Below are positions 61,806 to 64,000 of a stretch of DNA of 64,000 bases, piece by piece. The notes under the pieces are model-generated. The model did not search any database and was not told where the DNA came from. It saw nothing but the letters and a program-made list of their open reading frames with translations. Numbering within the stretch: the first letter of the stretch is position 1; the number at the start of each line of letters is the position of its first letter. A program made the position numbers and the translations under genes. This stretch comes from Gottfriedia acidiceleris (GTDB lineage Bacteria; Bacillota; Bacilli; Bacillales; Bacillaceae_G), in assembly GCF_002128425.1 (NCBI RefSeq), contig NZ_NESS01000006.1, positions 124,001 through 188,000 of the forward strand, written 5' to 3'.

Positions 61806-61823
61806 TTGGCACGGAAATTGCTT
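61806..61823 (+). promoter_or_regulatory. Sigma-54 (SigL) promoter of rocD
   Basis: TTGGCACGGAAATTGCTT matches the -24/-12 consensus TTGGCAC-N5-TTGC with GG at 61808 and GC at 61820. It lies about 50 nt before the rocD start. Confidence 0.93.
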
Positions 61824-61869
61824 ATTATTTTAGTAAGACTAAAAATTAATCAATATTGGGGGAACTCAA

Positions 61870-63081
61870 ATGACAACTAATTCTCAAAAAATCATTGACC
61901 AAACAAATCAATATGGTGCTAAAAACTATCATCCACTTCCAGTAGTAATCTCTAAAGCTGAAGGTATTTGGGTTACAGATCCAGAGGGTAACAGATATTT
62001 AGATATGTTAAGCGCATATTCTTCTGTAAACCAAGGACATCGTCATCCTAAAATTATCCAAGCTTTAAAAGATCAAGCTGATAAAGTTACATTAACTTCT
62101 CGTGCTTTCTATAGTGAAAACATGGGTGAGTGGTATGAAAAGGTAGCAAAAGTTACTAACAAAGATATGATTTTACCTATGAACACTGGTGCTGAAGCTG
62201 TTGAGACAGCTATTAAAGCTGCTAGAAGATGGGCTTATGATGTTAAGGGTGTAGAAGAAAACCAAGCTGAAATTATTGCATGTGTTGGAAACTTCCACGG
62301 ACGTACGATGGCTGCAGTTTCTTTATCATCAGAAAAAGACTATCAACGTGGATTTGGACCATTCTTACCAGGAATTAAGTTAATTCCTTATGGCGATATT
62401 GAAGCATTAAAAGCTGCAATTACACCAAATACTGCTGCATTCTTAATTGAACCAATTCAAGGTGAAGCTGGAATTAATATTCCTAGAGACGGATTCTTAC
62501 GTGAAGTAGTTGAAGTTTGTAAAAACGAAAACGTATTATTTATTGCAGATGAAATTCAAACAGGTTTATGTAGAACTGGTAAAACTTTTGCATGTGATTG
62601 GGATGAAGTAATTCCTGACATGTACATTTTAGGTAAAGCACTTGGTGGCGGAGTATTCCCAATTTCATGTGTTGCTGCAAATCGTTCAATCTTAGGCGTA
62701 TTTGAGCCAGGTTCTCACGGATCTACATTTGGTGGAAATCCATTAGCTTGTGCAGTTTCTGTAGCTGCTTTAGAAGTTCTTGAAGAAGAGAAGTTAGCTG
62801 AGCGTTCAAATGAGCTTGGAAACTACTTTATGGAAAAATTAAAAGAAATCGATCATCCTCATATTAAAGAAGTTAGAGGACGTGGATTATTTATTGGTGT
62901 TGAACTTCATGTACCAGCACGTGTTTATTGCGAAGCATTGAAGAAACAAGGTTTATTATGTAAAGAAACACATGATACAGTAATTCGTTTTGCACCACCA
63001 TTAATTATTTCAAAAGAAGATTTAGACTGGTCAATTCAACAAATTAACGAAGTATTTAGCCAATATAAAGCAACTGTATAA
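61870..63081 (+). CDS. rocD: Ornithine aminotransferase
   Basis: A 403-residue class III PLP aminotransferase: [26 protein letters not shown] near the start, [14 protein letters not shown], the [12 protein letters not shown] motif, FIADEIQTG (Asp for PLP), and the PLP lysine in LGKALGGG. RocD converts ornithine to glutamate-5-semialdehyde in arginine breakdown. GGGGGA precedes the ATG. It is transcribed from the sigma-54 promoter at 61806 with rocG behind it. Confidence 0.95.
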   Translation: MTTNSQKIIDQTNQYGAKNYHPLPVVISKAEGIWVTDPEGNRYLDMLSAYSSVNQGHRHPKIIQALKDQADKVTLTSRAFYSENMGEWYEKVAKVTNKDMILPMNTGAEAVETAIKAARRWAYDVKGVEENQAEIIACVGNFHGRTMAAVSLSSEKDYQRGFGPFLPGIKLIPYGDIEALKAAITPNTAAFLIEPIQGEAGINIPRDGFLREVVEVCKNENVLFIADEIQTGLCRTGKTFACDWDEVIPDMYILGKALGGGVFPISCVAANRSILGVFEPGSHGSTFGGNPLACAVSVAALEVLEEEKLAERSNELGNYFMEKLKEIDHPHIKEVRGRGLFIGVELHVPARVYCEALKKQGLLCKETHDTVIRFAPPLIISKEDLDWSIQQINEVFSQYKATV

Positions 63082-63095
63082 ATGGAGCGATAAAA

Positions 63096-64000
63096 ATGAC
63101 AACTACAATCCCACAAAATGAAGTACAAAACAAAATCAAAGAAGAAGGCAGAGAATTAATTGAGTCTACTCAAGAAGTAATCTCAGAAGCACTTCATAAA
63201 CTTGGTTATTCAAAAGAACTTTATGAGTTATTAAAAGAACCATTACGATTTTTAACAGTTCAAATTCCGGTAAGAATGGATGATGGCTCAGTGAAAATTT
63301 TCACTGGCTATCGTTCACAACATAATGATTCTGTAGGTCCAACAAAGGGTGGAATTCGATTCCATCCTGAAGTTAATGAGGACGAAGTAAAAGCTTTATC
63401 AATGTGGATGAGCTTAAAATGCGGTATCGTTGATTTACCATACGGTGGGGGAAAAGGCGGTATCATTTGTGATCCAAGAAAAATGTCAATTTTTGAGTTA
63501 GAGCGTTTAAGTAGAGGATATGTTCGTGCGATTAGCCAAATCGTTGGACCAACAAAGGATATTCCTGCTCCAGACGTATATACTAACCCACAAATTATGG
63601 CTTGGATGATGGATGAATACAGTAGAATTCAAGAATTTGATTCTCCTGGATTTATTACTGGTAAACCTCTAGTATTAGGTGGATCAGAAGGACGTGAAAC
63701 AGCTACAGCTCAAGGTGTTACAATTTGTATCGAAGAGGCTGCTAAACGTAAGGGAATCGATTTAAAGGGTGCTAGTGTCATTGTTCAAGGATTTGGAAAT
63801 GCGGGAAGCTTCTTAGCGAAGTTTATGATAGAAGCAGGTGCAAAGGTAGTCGGAATTTCTGATGCACTTGGCGCATTATACGATCCAAACGGTTTAGATA
63901 TTCATAGCTTACTAGAAAAAAGAGATAGCTTTGGAACAGTAACTAACTTATTTACTGATGTAATTTCGAATAAAGAATTACTTGAAAAACCTTGTGATAT
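63096..64000 (+). CDS. rocG: NAD-specific glutamate dehydrogenase, partial (runs off the window)
   Basis: ATG at 63096 (GGAGCG upstream, 14 nt after rocD) opens a frame of 301 residues that continues past the edge. It has the Glu/Leu/Phe/Val dehydrogenase core: [30 protein letters not shown], the catalytic Lys in [28 protein letters not shown] and the NAD-binding [10 protein letters not shown]. With RocD it turns arginine carbon into 2-oxoglutarate. Assignment as RocG rather than GudB is from its place behind rocD under RocR/sigma-54. Confidence 0.92.
   Translation, partial: MTTTIPQNEVQNKIKEEGRELIESTQEVISEALHKLGYSKELYELLKEPLRFLTVQIPVRMDDGSVKIFTGYRSQHNDSVGPTKGGIRFHPEVNEDEVKALSMWMSLKCGIVDLPYGGGKGGIICDPRKMSIFELERLSRGYVRAISQIVGPTKDIPAPDVYTNPQIMAWMMDEYSRIQEFDSPGFITGKPLVLGGSEGRETATAQGVTICIEEAAKRKGIDLKGASVIVQGFGNAGSFLAKFMIEAGAKVVGISDALGALYDPNGLDIHSLLEKRDSFGTVTNLFTDVISNKELLEKPCD

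Overview
The window looks like a chromosomal segment from an AT-rich Gram-positive spore-former of the family Bacillaceae. Strong AGGAGG-type ribosome binding sites, frequent TTG/GTG starts, a guanine riboswitch on xpt, a T-box leader, a sigV-rsiV-oatA locus, orphan sporulation-type histidine kinases, RocR/sigma-54 control of rocD and a heterocycloanthracin-type bacteriocin all fit. The genus cannot be fixed from sequence reading alone; Bacillus/Gottfriedia-like is a guess. No rRNA, tRNA, CRISPR array, insertion sequence or prophage was seen.

Layout. 0-1 kb: edge of an unknown gene and a HEAT-like protein. 1.4-7.1 kb: a carbohydrate locus with a PRD/EIIA regulator, Lac/cellobiose-type PTS IIA, IIB and IIC, a small membrane protein and a MupG-family glycosidase. 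7.4-12.4 kb: a Fur-controlled iron locus, with a YcgT-like ferredoxin/flavodoxin reductase divergent from an ATPase, binding lipoprotein and two FecCD permeases. 12.5-13.3 kb: xpt with its riboswitch. 13.4-15.7 kb: an HD-GYP-like protein and an AtxA/Mga-type PRD regulator, with two large palindromes exactly 100 bp apart upstream. 16.5-22.4 kb: a complete azole-forming RiPP locus: heterocycloanthracin/sonorensin-type precursor, ThiF-like protein, YcaO cyclodehydratase and SagB dehydrogenase.

22.7-30.3 kb: VanY-like carboxypeptidase, XRE/TPR regulator, a giant S8 protease with a dockerin, and two small membrane protein genes. 30.3-34.1 kb: lysozyme-response locus sigV-rsiV-oatA. 34.5-39.5 kb: acetyltransferase, membrane-anchored NodB deacetylase, and a DUF2087 / degenerate GIY-YIG / MATE operon. 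39.8-42.4 kb: cytochrome bd oxidase with a 32-aa CydS-like subunit. 42.7-45.2 kb: amino-acid ABC transporter under a T-box whose specifier reads CAC (His). 45.4-45.9 kb: a tandemly duplicated type I toxin/antitoxin module, one copy decayed.

46-56 kb: radical SAM/SPASM protein, acetate transporter, azoreductase, two orphan histidine kinases flanking a phosphoesterase, methyltransferase, TfoX-like, Dph6-like and epimerase genes. 57-58.7 kb: a decayed, truncated galactokinase beside a GalR-like repressor, apparently a relic of a gal operon. 58.8-64 kb: pheA, a Gly/Phe/Tyr-rich protein, then rocR divergent from rocD-rocG with a sigma-54 promoter and upstream activating palindrome; rocG runs off the end.
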